Positions 39,371-51,979 of a stretch of 64,000 nucleotides of DNA are shown in pieces. The notes under the pieces were generated by a model that was not told where the DNA came from, made no database searches, and worked only from the letters and a program-made list of their open reading frames with translations. This stretch comes from Brachynemurus nebulosus (Eukaryota > Arthropoda > Insecta > Neuroptera > Myrmeleontidae). Location of the stretch: NCBI GenBank assembly GCA_035578155.1, contig JAPWDM010000009.1, positions 2,516,001 through 2,580,000 of the forward strand, given 5' to 3'. The translations under genes were made by a program, and so were the position numbers. Position 1 is the first letter of the stretch; each line of letters begins with the position of its first letter.

Positions 39371-39862
39371 AAAAATTTAAAATACCCCTGTCGCAGCATC
39401 CTGCATGACATAGCGAATTTCCATTTACAAAAGTACGTTTTTCTCGGAAACTAGTTGATATAGAGTAATTGTAAATAAAAAAAACCTTCTTTATGTGATT
39501 TTTCCGCCTCATTCCGCCAAATTTTTTTCACGAAAAATGTCCAAAACCCCGTAAACGTTTTCACGAAATTTCTTAAAAATAAGATGTTTCGTTCTTGAGT
39601 TATCGTGCGGACACATTTATATATATGTTTACTAAGTGTCCGCACGATAACACAAGAACAAAACATGTTATTTTTAAGAATTTTCGTGAAAACGTTTACA
39701 GGGTTTTGGACATTTTTCGTGAAAAAAATTTAGCGGAATGAGGCGGAAAAATCACATAAAGAAGGTTTTTTTAATTTACAATTACTCTATATCGAGAAAA
39801 ACGTACTTTTGTAAATGGAAATTCGCTATGTTATGCAGGATGCTGCGACAGGGGTATTTTAT
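39371..39862. repeat. Palindromic pair of a diverged TTAA-family subfamily
   Basis: The left arm starts at AATACCCCTGTCGCAGCATC and the right arm ends at GATGCTGCGACAGGGGTATT. Inside, TGTCCGCACGATAAC and GTTATCGTGCGGACAC meet around a short TATATA centre (~39620-39645). The internal text (GCGGAATGAGGCGGAAAAAT) differs from the other copies, defining a subfamily. Confidence 0.8.
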
Positions 39863-40403
<541 letters not shown>

Positions 40404-40744
40404 ATTTATGTTAACTTTCAAAATAATCGCCTGTATATGTTAAAAATTTAAGACTTGTTTACATAAAAATCTTTGTTTACATTAAAAATTTTCTCACGTA
40501 GACTGTATATGTATATACAACACACACAAACCGTACGCATAATGGTAGTACGGATAATGAAATGGTCCTGCACCCTTATAGATGTATCACAATAAAACTA
40601 TGTGATCGTATCAAAAAGGATATGGTATGCATATAGGTATATGTTATATACAAAATATCCATACTGTGTCGAATATGTTCTTAGACTGTGCTTAGATTCA
40701 CACTTTATACGATAAAATGATAACATTCTAAACAACACCGTTTT

Positions 40745-41026
40745 TCTAGAAAACTAGTTGACATAGAAAAAAAGTTTAAAGACCTTTTTTATGTAATTTT
40801 TTCTTCTCTTTTAAATGGTGTAAAAAAATTTCGCAAAAATTTTTGAATAAGTGGAAATTTTGGCAAAAAACTAATTTTTTGCAAGAACAAAAACCATGTT
40901 CCTGGCATCCGACGTGTCTGGCTGAAGAACTCATCCAAGATTTTTCGACTTCCAACGTTCTCACCAAATTTCGTAAACCTAGGACATTTCGTTCGAGAGT
41001 TATCGTGCGGACACATATATATATAA

Positions 41027-41094
<68 letters not shown>

Positions 41095-41213
41095 TTGAGT
41101 GAATATTATTTTCGGTTCCTAGGGACCTCAAAAACAATTTCTGCCATGGTCCCGAGTTCAGGTCACGTCATGACAGTGGCTGTAATAGCTGAATTCCATT
41201 CTGGAAATTCGCT
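40745..41213 (-). repeat. Truncated TTAA/(TA)n family copy, reverse
   Basis: It runs from TTTTTCTAGAAAACTAGTTG to CATTCTGGAAATTCGCTAA, with (TA)n at about 41014-41091. A ~250-bp AT-rich block just left of it (40490-40740) recurs in part near 59220-59375 (GTGTCGAATATGT; TTAGACTGTG). Confidence 0.85.
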
Positions 41214-41355
41214 AAAAGTGTTCCAAATTATTTAAATTATTTTATTGGTTTCTTTAAAAAAAATGGTGACGGGGCTGGGTACACGCTCAAAATTATATCT
41301 TTTTGTTCAAAAATTAAAAATTTCTATGATTTTTTTTCCTTGATTCAAAATAATA

Positions 41356-41451
41356 TATTACGTGATTGAGGTTGTTATGCAAGAGCCTCGTAGCGGCGAG
41401 TGCGTAATTGTGCGAATGTGTAATATGCCTTACAACCGAGTTACGTACTAT
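41356..41451. repeat. Hairpin with GC-rich apex
   Basis: TACGTGATTGAGGTTGT on the left pairs imperfectly with ACAACCGAGTTACGTA on the right. The apex is GCCTCGTAGCGGCGAG. The outer CTATACTTTATCTACGA resembles the right flank of the hairpin at 62131-62261. Confidence 0.5.
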
Positions 41452-41586
41452 ACTTTATCTACGACTAGCATGAAATTCACAATAAACGATAAAAATTTGG
41501 TACAAATACAATATATTAAAATTATTTATTGAAAACAAATGTAAAACATTCAATTGTTAAATAAAATTTTTGTACAGATTTTAATA

Positions 41587-42889
41587 CAGCTGAACAAAAA
41601 AATATATTTAAACATACCATAAATAGCTATAAAAAGTTTAGTTCGGTCCAGATTGTAAAACAAACTCTTTTTATGCGGTGGATCGGGACCGCATAAAAAA
41701 AATTTCACTGAAAATACATAACTCAAAACTCTCAAAAGCTTACGATTTCCTTAGAAGTTGCTTTTCTAAACAAGATAAAGCATTAATTTACACTTGGGAA
41801 CATTTTATTTCATTTTTATAATATTATGAAAATTGTGAAAAATACATCTGTAAAGAAACTAAATGATGCAATAACTTAGGGTAAGTGCGGGAGAGATGCC
41901 GAGCCGCGAGAGATGCCGCAGTAGCCATAGTTCGTCTGTTGATTGATAGATAGCGCTATTAATGGATTATATGTTTAAAATAAGTTACTTATTTAAGCTG
42001 TAAATGGTAACATTTATGATTTGTCCATCAGTTTAGTAATGATCCAACTTTTTATTATTGAAAAGTAAGTTTTTTAATATAATATTTTATCAAACATTTA
42101 ATTCATTAGAATTTAAGAATGTATATGTCATTGTTTTAATGAAAATGAGTTTTGTTATTAATTTAGGTATATTTTAAAAGTATTGTATAAAATTTTAGGT
42201 TTCAATTCCGCACTATGCTTGCTATAGCAATATGCGGCATCTATCCCAACAAAAAGGAGAGATGCCGCATTTAAAGTTGGTATAGATGCCGCATCATATT
42301 ACATGTCAAAAACATACACTTATACGTTAATTATGCAATTTTTTTTTTTGGACTGTAAATTATGCCACGTAAATATAAAAGATCCATTAACTGGATCAGG
42401 AAGACCTCTCATATTAGTGAAGATAACGAAAATAATGATGATTGTGTGTATATTGAATGTTTTGAAAAGTACTCAGAAACAAAAAAAAAAAGTTGACTGG
42501 TTAAGATGTATAAAGTGCCAAAAATGGCTACATATGGCATGCATCATGTATGGCGATGTGTGTAAAATACAAAATTTTTAATATGAACTAGGCGGCGTCT
42601 CACCGTCTTTGATTAAATGCATACTTTAAAAATTATCAAGTGTTTTAAAAATGTGCGGCATCTCTCCCGCATTCACCCTATATTATTATGCAATGTACTG
42701 ATTAAATGCTTAAAAACCATTAAAACAATTTTATCAAAGAAAGTTATTATAGTTAATGTTTAAGTCTCTTACTATCTCTTGATTTTGATTAACATTATGC
42801 ATTCTAATGACCATTTTTTTTAAATACCGGATAAAAAAAATCGCTTAAAAAACGCACAAAAAAGGACCGCTTAAAAAACGGTTCAACTG
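41587..42889. mobile_element. pogo/Tigger-like MITE (ATGCGG family), copy 3, split by a nested element
   Basis: It is bounded by TA-CAGCTGAAC and GTTCAACTG-TA. The interior matches copies 1 and 2 and is interrupted at ...GATGCAATAACTTA/TATTATTATGC by the 799-bp element at 41880-42678. Subterminal hairpins such as TTATGCGGTGGATC...GACCGCATAA are evident. Confidence 0.8.
41880..42678. mobile_element. Nested TA-flanked transposon with GATGCCGCA repeats and a transposase relic
   Basis: 799 bp between TA (41878-41879 and 42679-42680). The left terminus GGGTAAGTGCGGGAGAGATG and the right complement GGGTGAATGCGGGAGAGATG differ at two positions. The motif GATGCCGCA or its inverse recurs inside at about 41931, 42234, 42262 and 42287, as well as at the ends, typical of transposase-binding subterminal sites. 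A short frame near 42495-42560 codes DWLRCIKCQKWLHMAC, a Cys/His pattern seen at the C-terminus of some pogo-type transposases. Otherwise non-coding, so a deletion derivative. Confidence 0.82.
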
Positions 42890-43389
42890 TACGTGCAAGT
42901 AACATCGTCGAATGTATTTATCCATTTTTAGAAATTCTGTGACTGGGTTGAGTTTTTTTGATGAATCCACCGATACAATCGGTGCGTGTTCAATAGTGCA
43001 CTTGACGAATTATTTTTGCTATATTCGATATTTTCATTTACAACTGGTATCGATATATGGTAAACCAATAAATATATAATGAAAAATATGTTGTACCTAC
43101 AAATTTCGATCCACAACACGCAAATATTCACAAAACAAAACGTTAGAAAATTATAAATTAGTTTTTACAAAATTGTAGGTGGTTAGATATGTAACGAATA
43201 CTTCGCTATACTATATAAAATGTTACTATTAGTAGTATAGGTCATAGTTAGTAGTTATTGCTTACCAAACTAGTAATTTACAATGTATGTATAATATATT
43301 GGCGAATGGGGGTAAGCTTAAAGGGATAAGTATACGACAAAATATGAAAATCAATTTGCATAATAAATGGTAATTTTTAAAATATTATA

Positions 43390-44435
43390 CAGGTAAATCT
43401 TTTTTTGTGCGATGGATAGGGACCGCATAAAAAAAACTGCACAAACAAATATATTCAAAAACTTCATAATAATTTTATGCGGTAGATCGAGACCACATAA
43501 AAAAAATTTCATCGAAAATACATAACTCAAAACGCTCAAAACTTCACGATTTGCTTAGAAGTTGCTTTTCTAAACAAACAAGATAAAGTATTAATTTACA
43601 CATGAGAACGTTTTAGTAACTTCCCATTGTAAGTTATTGTAATGGATCCGATTTTACGAATCTCTAATTTGAACATATCTCCACGTTTCGAGGTCACTAG
43701 AATCCGAATCCATCGTTTTTAGCGTGATGTCTGTGTGTGCGTTCGTTAGTTCGTTCGTTCGTTCATGAATTGTTTTTCATCTCGCATATCTCGAGAAAAA
43801 ATGATGATATCAACTCCGGACTAATTTCATTAGATGCGTAATTAAAAAAAGAAGACCGGGTAAAATTTTCAGCAAATTCGGATTAACGGTTTGTTTTTTA
43901 TAATAGAAAAACAAAATTAAAAACTTTTAATGAAATATTTATCGTCTCGCATATGTCGAGAATAAATGAAGATATCATTTGTTTAATGAGGGGTGGAGTT
44001 CCCCACGAGATACAGGGCGCGAAGCCCTAGCGCAAAGCCCCTCGGGGGTTCGGGGGAGGAGCCCCGTGAAATGAAAAAATAATTATTTATGTACAGTAGT
44101 CTCCAGTCTTTAAGCCTTAAGGACACCCGATGGAAAGTTGACAGTATGGGTAGACCTGTCCCCCCAAATTTTTTCATTTTTATACTATTATGAAAATTGT
44201 GAAAAATACATCTTTAAAAAAACTGAATGATGCAATAACTTATATTCTTATGCAATGTACTGATTAAATGCTTAAAAACTATTAAAAATTAATTTTGTCA
44301 AAGAAAGTTATAATAGTTAATGTTTAATTTTCTTACTTTCTCTTGATTTTGATTTACACTTTAATGGAAATTTTTTTCAAAAATCGCATAAAAAAAATCG
44401 CACAAAAAAAGACCGCATAAAAAAAAGTTTAGCTG
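43390..44435. mobile_element. pogo/Tigger-like MITE (ATGCGG family), copy 4, split by a second element
   Basis: It begins CAGGTAAATC after TA and ends AGTTTAGCTG before TA. It retains the uninterrupted string GATGCAATAACTTATATTC, the empty site for the insertion in copy 3. It is itself interrupted at about 43615-44168 by the GC-rich-ended element. Confidence 0.78.
43615..44168. mobile_element. Unclassified element with AACTTCCCATT start and GC-rich 3' part, nested copy
   Basis: It begins GTAACTTCCCATTGTAAG and ends near GACCTGTCCCCCCAAAT. It shares TCCACGTTTC, CGTTTTTAGCGTGATGTCTG and a (TTCG)n run with 48865-49566. The inner part has GC-rich text (GCGAAGCCCTAGCGC; GGGTTCGGGGGAGG) unlike the surroundings. 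The motif AACTTCCCAT at the left is loosely inverted as ATGGAAAGTT near the right end. Confidence 0.65.
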
Positions 44436-44679
44436 TATGTTACTGACAGGATGATGGGTAAGCAAAGGTAATAACAGCAAAAGAAATTACTGAGTATTTA
44501 TTGAATGCAGTTCGTCTCTGTCTATTATGTTATTATTTTAAGAAAAAGTATATTTTTTTATTACCGTAAAACCCCCTAACTTTATCTATTGAACCTAACT
44601 TTACCATACCACACTTTGTTTGTCAAAAAAAATTTAAAATTTCTTGGCTTATAGTGCCTATAGTACTTTATTTTAGGTA

Positions 44680-44860
44680 CCATCACAGTGTGACCGGCCG
44701 AAAAATAGTAAATTTTCGCCATTTTTTTCGGATGGATCGGATGGGGGAATGGGGATGAATTTTTTTGCGATTAATACCACCATTTAACAATACAAACAAT
44801 TTTTTTATTCATTTTTGATTTATTTTTTATAATTTATTGAAAAAAAAGTGTCTTTGACGG
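44680..44860. repeat. Single arm of the GGTATCATCACAGTG fold-back family
   Basis: It starts GGTACCATCACAGTGTGACC and continues through GGGGAATGGGGATGAAT to AAAAAGTGTC. It matches one arm of the complete element at 53831-54466. The second arm is absent. Confidence 0.75.
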
Positions 44861-45484
44861 AGAAATGTTTCTGAGTGCCACTTGTTCTCTTTGACGGTTA
44901 CTTTTTCATCACTGGTCGATTGATTTCCACAAAAAATTCCATAAATTACTTCTTTAATTCTCCTGCATGAATTACTCTAACCATTAGTAGTAAAAGGCCA
45001 TATAAAATCTGCTCAGCAGTTATTGAGAAATTCGTATTCAGTCAAACAAATAATGGTAAAAAAGGATAAAAGAGTATTATTTAAGCAAAAATAATAAAAA
45101 TCATCCTGTAAAATATTATCTATACTTATCAAAAAAGAAAAAATAGAACAAATTTAATAACTGATATTAGTTTACAATGCGCATGACTTAATTGGTTTTA
45201 AATTATTTGGATGTTCTAAATAAATATAATAGGTGGATAAACAAAGACTTTAAAAATAATATTTTAATAAAATGAATAAATAAAATAAAATTATATATTT
45301 CCCTTTTAAAAGAAAACTTTATTTAAACTATAACTTAGGTACATCTATTGTACATATACTCGTAATAAAACTGTAACGAGACCATTCCTGTACATTGAAT
45401 ATTTTTTAAAAATTGTACTGGTACTGTAAATAGTTATCGACGTTGTAGATATCAAAACAGCGTTTTTTGAAATGTTTGCCGGTC

Positions 45485-45960
45485 GGTCTGTTCACGTATC
45501 ACGCAAAAACTACTGGACGGATTTTAATGAAATTTGGTGCGGTGATAACTTATTACCTGAATCAACATCTAAGAAACTTTTTACTCCGGGAAAATGTCTG
45601 ATTCCCACGGGAAAATAGAAAAACCATTTTGAGCATGTGCATACATTATGCAAAAACTAGTTAACGAATTTTGATGAAATTTGGTGTGGTGATAACTTAT
45701 TACTTGGGTCAATATCTAAGATACTTTTTACTCTGGGCAAATGTCTGATTCCCACGGGAAAATAGAAAAACCATTTTGAGCATGTGCACACATTATGCAA
45801 AAACTATTGAACGGATGTTGATGAAATTTGGTGTGGTGATAACTTATTACCTGAGTCAACATCTAAGATACTTTTTACTCCGGGCAAATGTCTCATTCTT
45901 ACGGGAAAATAGAAAAACCATTTTGAGCATGTGCATACATTACGCAAAGCTATTGTTCTA
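45485..45960 (+). repeat. 147-bp tandem repeat, about three units
   Basis: GAAAATAGAAAAACCATTTT occurs at 45611, 45758 and 45905, a constant 147-bp spacing. Each unit also holds GATGAAATTTGGTG and GGTGATAACTTATTAC, with a few substitutions. The array is probably internal to a larger element reaching to about 46505, where a CGACGTCGCGGGTAC end resembles that at 35430. Open frames across it are not conserved between units. Confidence 0.85.
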
Positions 45961-47051
45961 TTCAAATGCTTTATAATTATTGTGCTTATACCATGTGAGT
46001 TTTTTGAGAGTTGCCATTTCTATTACAACCAAATTTTTATGATAGAAATGGTACTGGAAAAGGTTCTTTTCTTGGATGTAATGGAAATGTAACCAAAAAA
46101 AAAAAAAAACACTATAGGTTGAAGTAGCCTCAAGTACATATGCATATTTTTACCGTCTAACTGATAAATTAAAGAAAAATAAAAAAATTAAACTTGGGTA
46201 AAAAAATTTTTTTTGCTCATTTATGTTGTTAATTAATGCATTAGATCAGTTTTATCGAAAAATTAATATATAGTCCCATTTAAAAATCTATAAGTTTGTA
46301 TCATAGCTCGAAAACCATAAGAGCTATAAAGCTCCTGACTATAGTAATCGATTGCCCCCGTCGATACCTATAACTCTTATTTGAATAATTTCTCAACGAA
46401 ATCAACGGTTTGGCTGAAATAAAAATGGCAACTCTCGAAAAACTCACACAGTATATACTTCTCATTGATTTTATGCGCGAACGACGTCGCGGGTACAGCT
46501 GTAGTATAAAAATAAAAGTCTTAAAATTGTACTCTAGTTCAGTTTGTGTACAAATGTATAAAGTATGCGTTAGTTATTTAGTTTATGCATAAATACTCAA
46601 ATGCTAATAAAATACATGTAGACATATATTTGCTCCCGAAGGAATTATTATGTTATGGTGCAGTTCTAGGCAACACTGACATATGATAAGCGTGCAGATT
46701 TTACTGTTAGCCATTTGACAGATGTCAACTTATGGCATGTCAATCATATTTTCACTTCTATGTGTGCAGTTCGGTTTGATTATATGCATTAAAGGGGTCT
46801 TCAAAATATGTAGAGATACAATAATATTATATGAACATATTAAAACTCAGACAGTTAAATATAGATATCTATATAGAAATCAAGTGGTGTTATTAAAAAT
46901 AAAATTATTAACCCTAGGGATTTTAGGTTGGAACGAAAGTGGATTTTTTTGCAGCAAAATATCTCTTCTTGATATTATTGTCAATCCAATCAGTGGTTAC
47001 TGATTTGACTAAAATACTTCTAGATTTTCCAACACTTCTAATTCATATATA

Positions 47052-47281
47052 GGATAAAAGCCCCCTTTGTGGAACGGTATCTAATACTGGAACAGTTTTG
47101 ACATTTACATATTTATTTCTTTAATTAAGTAAGGAAACTTTAAATGCGAGGTGAATTTAAATCGAAAAACAATCATTCTATTAATAATAATTTTTGTTAT
47201 CAGACGTTTCTTTCATAAATAAGTTCATTAATATGTAAATGTTCATAATTAGATACCGTTCCACAAAGGGGGCTTTTACCC
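47052..47281. mobile_element. TA-flanked MITE with 34-bp termini (GGRTAAAAGCCCCC family)
   Basis: 230 bp. The left end GGATAAAAGCCCCCTTTGTG and onward is inverted almost perfectly at the right (complement GGGTAAAAGCCCCCTTTGTG), flanked by TA at 47050-47051 and 47282-47283. The interior is AT-rich. A degraded second copy is at about 52340-52525. Confidence 0.82.
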
Positions 47282-48864
47282 TACTTTCCAGTTTTATGGT
47301 TAACGTAGTAAAATTTGCCAAGCAAGTATATATTAACGTAGTTGCTCTGAGATAGTCAGGTACAAAAGAATATCTCAAAAAAAAAATTTATCAAAAATTA
47401 AATAATGTATTAATATTCTTCAGTGATTATATTTGTATACCACTTGTTTCTTTTAATTTCCGCACGCTTATGCTGTAGCAATATAAAAAACATTGTTGAA
47501 AAAGCGTTGTAAAAACGTTGTAAAATGATGTTTATAAATTATATTTCAAAAACGACGTGGTCAATAATTTTTATTTCTTATTAAATATGGTTTGTAACTT
47601 TGTGTTTTATAACATATTAAATTTTTATCAAATTCCTTTGACACACTTTCATTTTATTAAAAAAAAATAGTTTTCCCATAAGAGCCCGTGTTAAAATTAC
47701 AAAACTTAGAAATCGTTTTTCTCAAAATTGGAGTGATCAATTTTTTTTGTTCGGTAAGGGCTCGTATTGCTGGTATTGAATTAAATAAATATCTAGAGAA
47801 GTTTCGTTAAAATCCTTTGAAAAAATCGTTTTATCGACCAACTACCTTAAACTTAAAAGCAAATATACGTTATATTGTTTTTACCGGCATTTCCACCATA
47901 GCAAATTAACATCGACATGACTAAAATTTTGGTGGTTTTAGCAGGGTGCGTATTCTAGCAAACTACCAATATCCTTGTTAAATAATGAAGTTTATGAAGT
48001 TAAATAACTTCTCTACAGTAAAATGTCGATTATACAAACTAATTGGGGCCAAGGGTGGTTCGGATAATCAACTAGGGCTGATTTTTGTAAGAAAAATACT
48101 AAATTTTCCTCCAAAAAATGTAAAAATTTCCCATAAAAAAACCATACTGTCAATAGGGGGTGACACACAGCTTCCTCGTACTCGTAATAGAATTTTAACC
48201 AATAATTAAAGTGATTTTGTGCTTAAACTGCATCTCTGTTTTAAAACAAAAATATCTTTACGACAAGGATAGGATGAACTGTTTCTTTTTCTAATCGGTG
48301 GCTAGACTAACTGCGGGAATACGAAAAACTCTAAACGGGAATTTTCCGCGACCAACATCACCATTAAAATTCATGTTGTTAACGAATTATCGTAAACAAA
48401 ATATTTGTTTAAAAATCAATGATGAAATAAAAGATCGTTTTCAGAGGCGGGGAGTGGACGTGGTATTTTAAGTGACTTTGTCATTATTGTTATTTACAAT
48501 GTTCATTTTTCCTTTTGTGTGCATAACTATACAGACATTTCACAATTATTCGTCATTCGTCAGTTCGCGCGTACGCATTTGAATAAAATTGTTATTAAAT
48601 CGGGCGGATCGGTGTAGTTCCCCTCATTTATACATTTATAAATTCCTAATATAATGAACTTTTTGTAATGTAAGTAATATTAGATGTATAATATATACAT
48701 ATAGTATGTAAAAAGACATGCAAAAACCATTTAGAACATTTTCTGCATTTACAGAGATTATTATTAGAGTAGATACATTTAGAATTATACTCAAGACTGG
48801 CGGTTCACTCTGATTTTGGTTAGAAATTGGATTCAGCTCTCAAATTAGGAGGGGGTTATATTTT

Positions 48865-49566
48865 TAACTTCCCATTGGGGAAGTTATTGTAATGGGTCCG
48901 ATTTTACGAATCGCTAATTTTGACATATCTCCACGTTTCAACGTCACTAGAATCCGAATCCATCGTTTTTAGCGTGATGTCTGTGTGTGCGTTTGTTAGT
49001 TCGTTCGTTCGTTCGTTCGTGAATTTTTTTTCGTCTCGCATATCTCGAGAACAAATCATGATATCAAATCCGGACTAATTTCATTAGATGCGTAATCAAA
49101 AAATGAAGACCGGATAAAGTTTTCAGCAAATTCGGATTAGCGGTTTGTTTTTTGTGATAAAAAAACGGAATTAACTTTATTAACAGAACATAGATTATAT
49201 GAATTTTTTACCATAACATTATTATATAATGGCCTAAGAACCTTTCGTAATGTTAAAAACGCCAGTAAATTATTGTAAAATTAAAAAAAAAAGAATTAAA
49301 CGAAAAAACGAAATAAGAAACTTTTTGTGAAATATTTTTTGTCTCGCGTATCTTGAGAACAAATGATGTTATCATTTGTTTGATAAGGGTGGAGCCCCCA
49401 CCGTTAGGCACCGAAGGCGAAGCCCCGGTGTGGTGCAAGGGGCAAAACCTCTAACGGGGGTCCAGAGGAGGGATCCTCTGAATTAAAAAAAAAGTTATTC
49501 ATTTGCAATAGTCTTTAAGGGCATCCAATGGGAAGTTGACAGTGTGGGTAGATCTGTCCCCCAAAT
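48865..49566. mobile_element. Unclassified element with AACTTCCCATTGGGG start, copy 2
   Basis: Longer sister of 43615-44168. It begins AACTTCCCATTGGGGAAGTT and ends after CCAATGGGAAGTTGACAG...GTCCCCC. AACTTCCCATTGG is exactly inverted as CCAATGGGAAGTT near the right end, an inverted-terminal design with ~40 bp of extra sequence on the right. It contains (TTCG)n at about 48997-49020 and a GC-rich stretch at 49385-49480. Confidence 0.68.
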
Positions 49567-49672
49567 TTTTTCATAATGCTTTTTTCGACATTAAACGACT
49601 TCGAAAACCAAAAATTCTCCTACAGTTTATCATTCTGTCATTTTCATTAACGGTTTTTGAACAGGCCCGGCG

Positions 49673-49880
49673 AGAGGGGGAGGTAGCCAGGGTTGCAACC
49701 GCAGGGCCCGGGCCTGTAAAAGCAGCCCGTAAGGGGGCCGAGAAGAAATAAAAGAGCTTTTTTTTGCTCGCCACTTAAGTAAGTATAGGTATATTCTAGG
49801 AGAAAAATTTTTAAAAAATCTGGTTCATTCCTGAGGCGTGTCATTTTCCTCCACGGCCCTCTTTTTGAGGCCACTGAAAA
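49673..49880. repeat. GC-rich MITE-like patch (CAGGCCCGGCGAGAG)
   Basis: The start resembles the hAT-like CAGGGCCGACGAGAG end at 24509. No matching right terminus was found, and it merges into the dispersed GAATTAGGGTGATTGG repeat (49880-50275). Confidence 0.4.
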
Positions 49881-50910
49881 ATTTTTGTAAACTTCATGAG
49901 GTCACCACAATCGAACATTTTTTCCCAAAAATCAAGCTTTATAGGAGTGATTTGAATTATTAGGGTGATTGGTTGAATTAGAGTAATTTGGGTATGAGCT
50001 TTTCATTTTTACTATAAAAATGATCCAATTCCTTCTATAAATGTAATTAATCCAACGGAAGTCTTTTTTCTAGTGGTTCTACGTACCTAATTTTGGTAAA
50101 AATAAAAAGAACCGCTTCGAAAACTTATAATTGGTGTCCAATTTTACCACTTTATCATTTTACGTACAATTTTTAAGGAAAAATTTGAAAAAGTGAACAA
50201 TTTTAGTTAACTTGTAGATGTCACTGAATTAAAAAAATCCATTTCTCTCAAAGTAAGCCATATTGAAGTTATTTAATAATTTCTCATGAATTTGCTGTGC
50301 AATTTTAAAATTGCTAAGATTGTTTTTGTTAAAATTGGATTTGTATGGTCCATTTCAGTTAAATTTAACCATGCTTCGTGACTTTGAATTTAAATAATTT
50401 CCGTTTTCTTGGCATTATCTCTTTTATTATTGCATTTACGTAAATTTTAAATTTGCATAAGTAAAAGATTGATTAGTTTCGAATATAAGAATTATTTAAT
50501 TTTTTAACGAAAACTCATAATCAATTGTATTTGAAATGAGCTTTACATAATACATATTATGACATTTATATTGTTGTGCTGTTCAGTGTACATACTTCCA
50601 ATATATTCAATCCTGTGGCAAACCTTGTAAATACATATAAAATAATAAAGAATAAAGGGAAGTAGGTATATACGAATAATTTACTTTAGTGATATTTATT
50701 TTGTTATTATTATTATTAATGTAATTCCCTTCTGGATATGATAATTTTTGCACACATAGTATAGTCAAATCAACCGCACATTACAAATTTAAATATTATA
50801 ATATTTTAATGTTCTTTCTTCTGTGTCATTTATGTAAGCACAGCTGACTGACATATTATAATAATACAAGAAATAATTTTTATGAGTTTCAATTTACTTA
50901 GTTAGTCTCA

Positions 50911-51844
50911 TTAACTCTAGAATCATACATACACGTCAAAACGACGAACGAACTTCTCTACCTGCTCCAATACTACAACGTGTCGGTACCTGCTTGCTGT
51001 GAGATTTCTGTTATCTAATTTATTTGTTGTTATAACACATAAGACGTATTTATTTTGTTTATAGTCATTGTCGTTTTGTTTGTATTGAAATAGTGTCCGT
51101 CAAAAGGACGTCAATGTATGATTACGCGATGTTTTTTTTTAAAGATTTTGTACTTCACATACAAAAGTTTTCCTAATTTTTCTAAAATTTATTAAAGATA
51201 TGCATGTTATAATTAATTTATTCAATGATTATGATAATGTGAAAGATGATTACAGCTGTTTGACTTATAGAGACGACATAATACTGAAGTTTTAATATAT
51301 TGAATCGAAAACTAAAGAATGCGTTTCAAGTGACTTAATAAAAGATTAATAATTTATTTTGTGGAAAATATTTTAATTTTTATTATTTTTTGAGATCTTA
51401 TTCGAAAAATTACTAACAAATTTTAGAAAATTTACAAATGTGCCTGATGGGGAAATAACTACATATCTATAGGAATATTTATGACTGAGAAATTTCACAT
51501 TCTGTAAAGTCACACATGTCCACTGACTCATAATAGTTCATAAATTAATTATTTGAAACACATGTTTTATGATACAATTGATGTATTTATCTATTTTTTA
51601 ATTTTTATAATGAAAATACCTATGCTTTGATAAAAAGATTAAGAAAATTAATAAATATTTACATTAAGAAATTTTTCCAAATCCAATTTTTTTAAATATT
51701 TTGTTGGCTTTTGTAGTATTGTTATGTAAAAAAAATGTTTTTTGTAAATAAACTCTAAAACTCTCCGTAAAAAGTTCATCCGTCAAAACGACGTCGATGT
51801 ATGATTATCGTTTCTCGTAGACCAACGTATGATTCTAGGGTTAA
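50911..51844. mobile_element. piggyBac-type MITE (CCCTAGAATCATAC family), complete copy
   Basis: 934 bp with TTAA at 50911-50914 and 51841-51844. Left TTAACTCTAGAATCATAC; right complement TTAACCCTAGAATCATAC. Just inside both ends lie ACGTCAAAACGACG-type motifs (50934, 51783). The interior is non-coding and matches the copy in lunapark intron 2 in reverse. The termini are close to the canonical piggyBac end. Confidence 0.88.
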
Positions 51845-51979
51845 AATTATTGAAAAAATAGTGTCGTCGAATTTGAAACTAAGTATTTTTCCCCGAAAAT
51901 TTATTAACAACATTTATAAATTTATCACCAAGCCGTGAGTGGGGTGGGTTTGCCACATGCGACCCTTGAGGTCCAGACG

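Noticed and set aside
42303..42581. Frame with a Cys/His motif as a host zinc-finger gene
   Set aside because: It lies wholly inside the TA-flanked transposon 41880-42678 and most of the frame is low-complexity; treated as a transposase relic.
45485..45960. CRISPR-like array
   Set aside because: The whole 147-bp unit is repeated, with no unique spacers, in a eukaryotic repeat context.
45776..45976. Open frame in the 147-bp tandem units
   Set aside because: 147 is divisible by 3, so the frame persists through the array, but substitutions introduce stops in other units and no family is recognisable.
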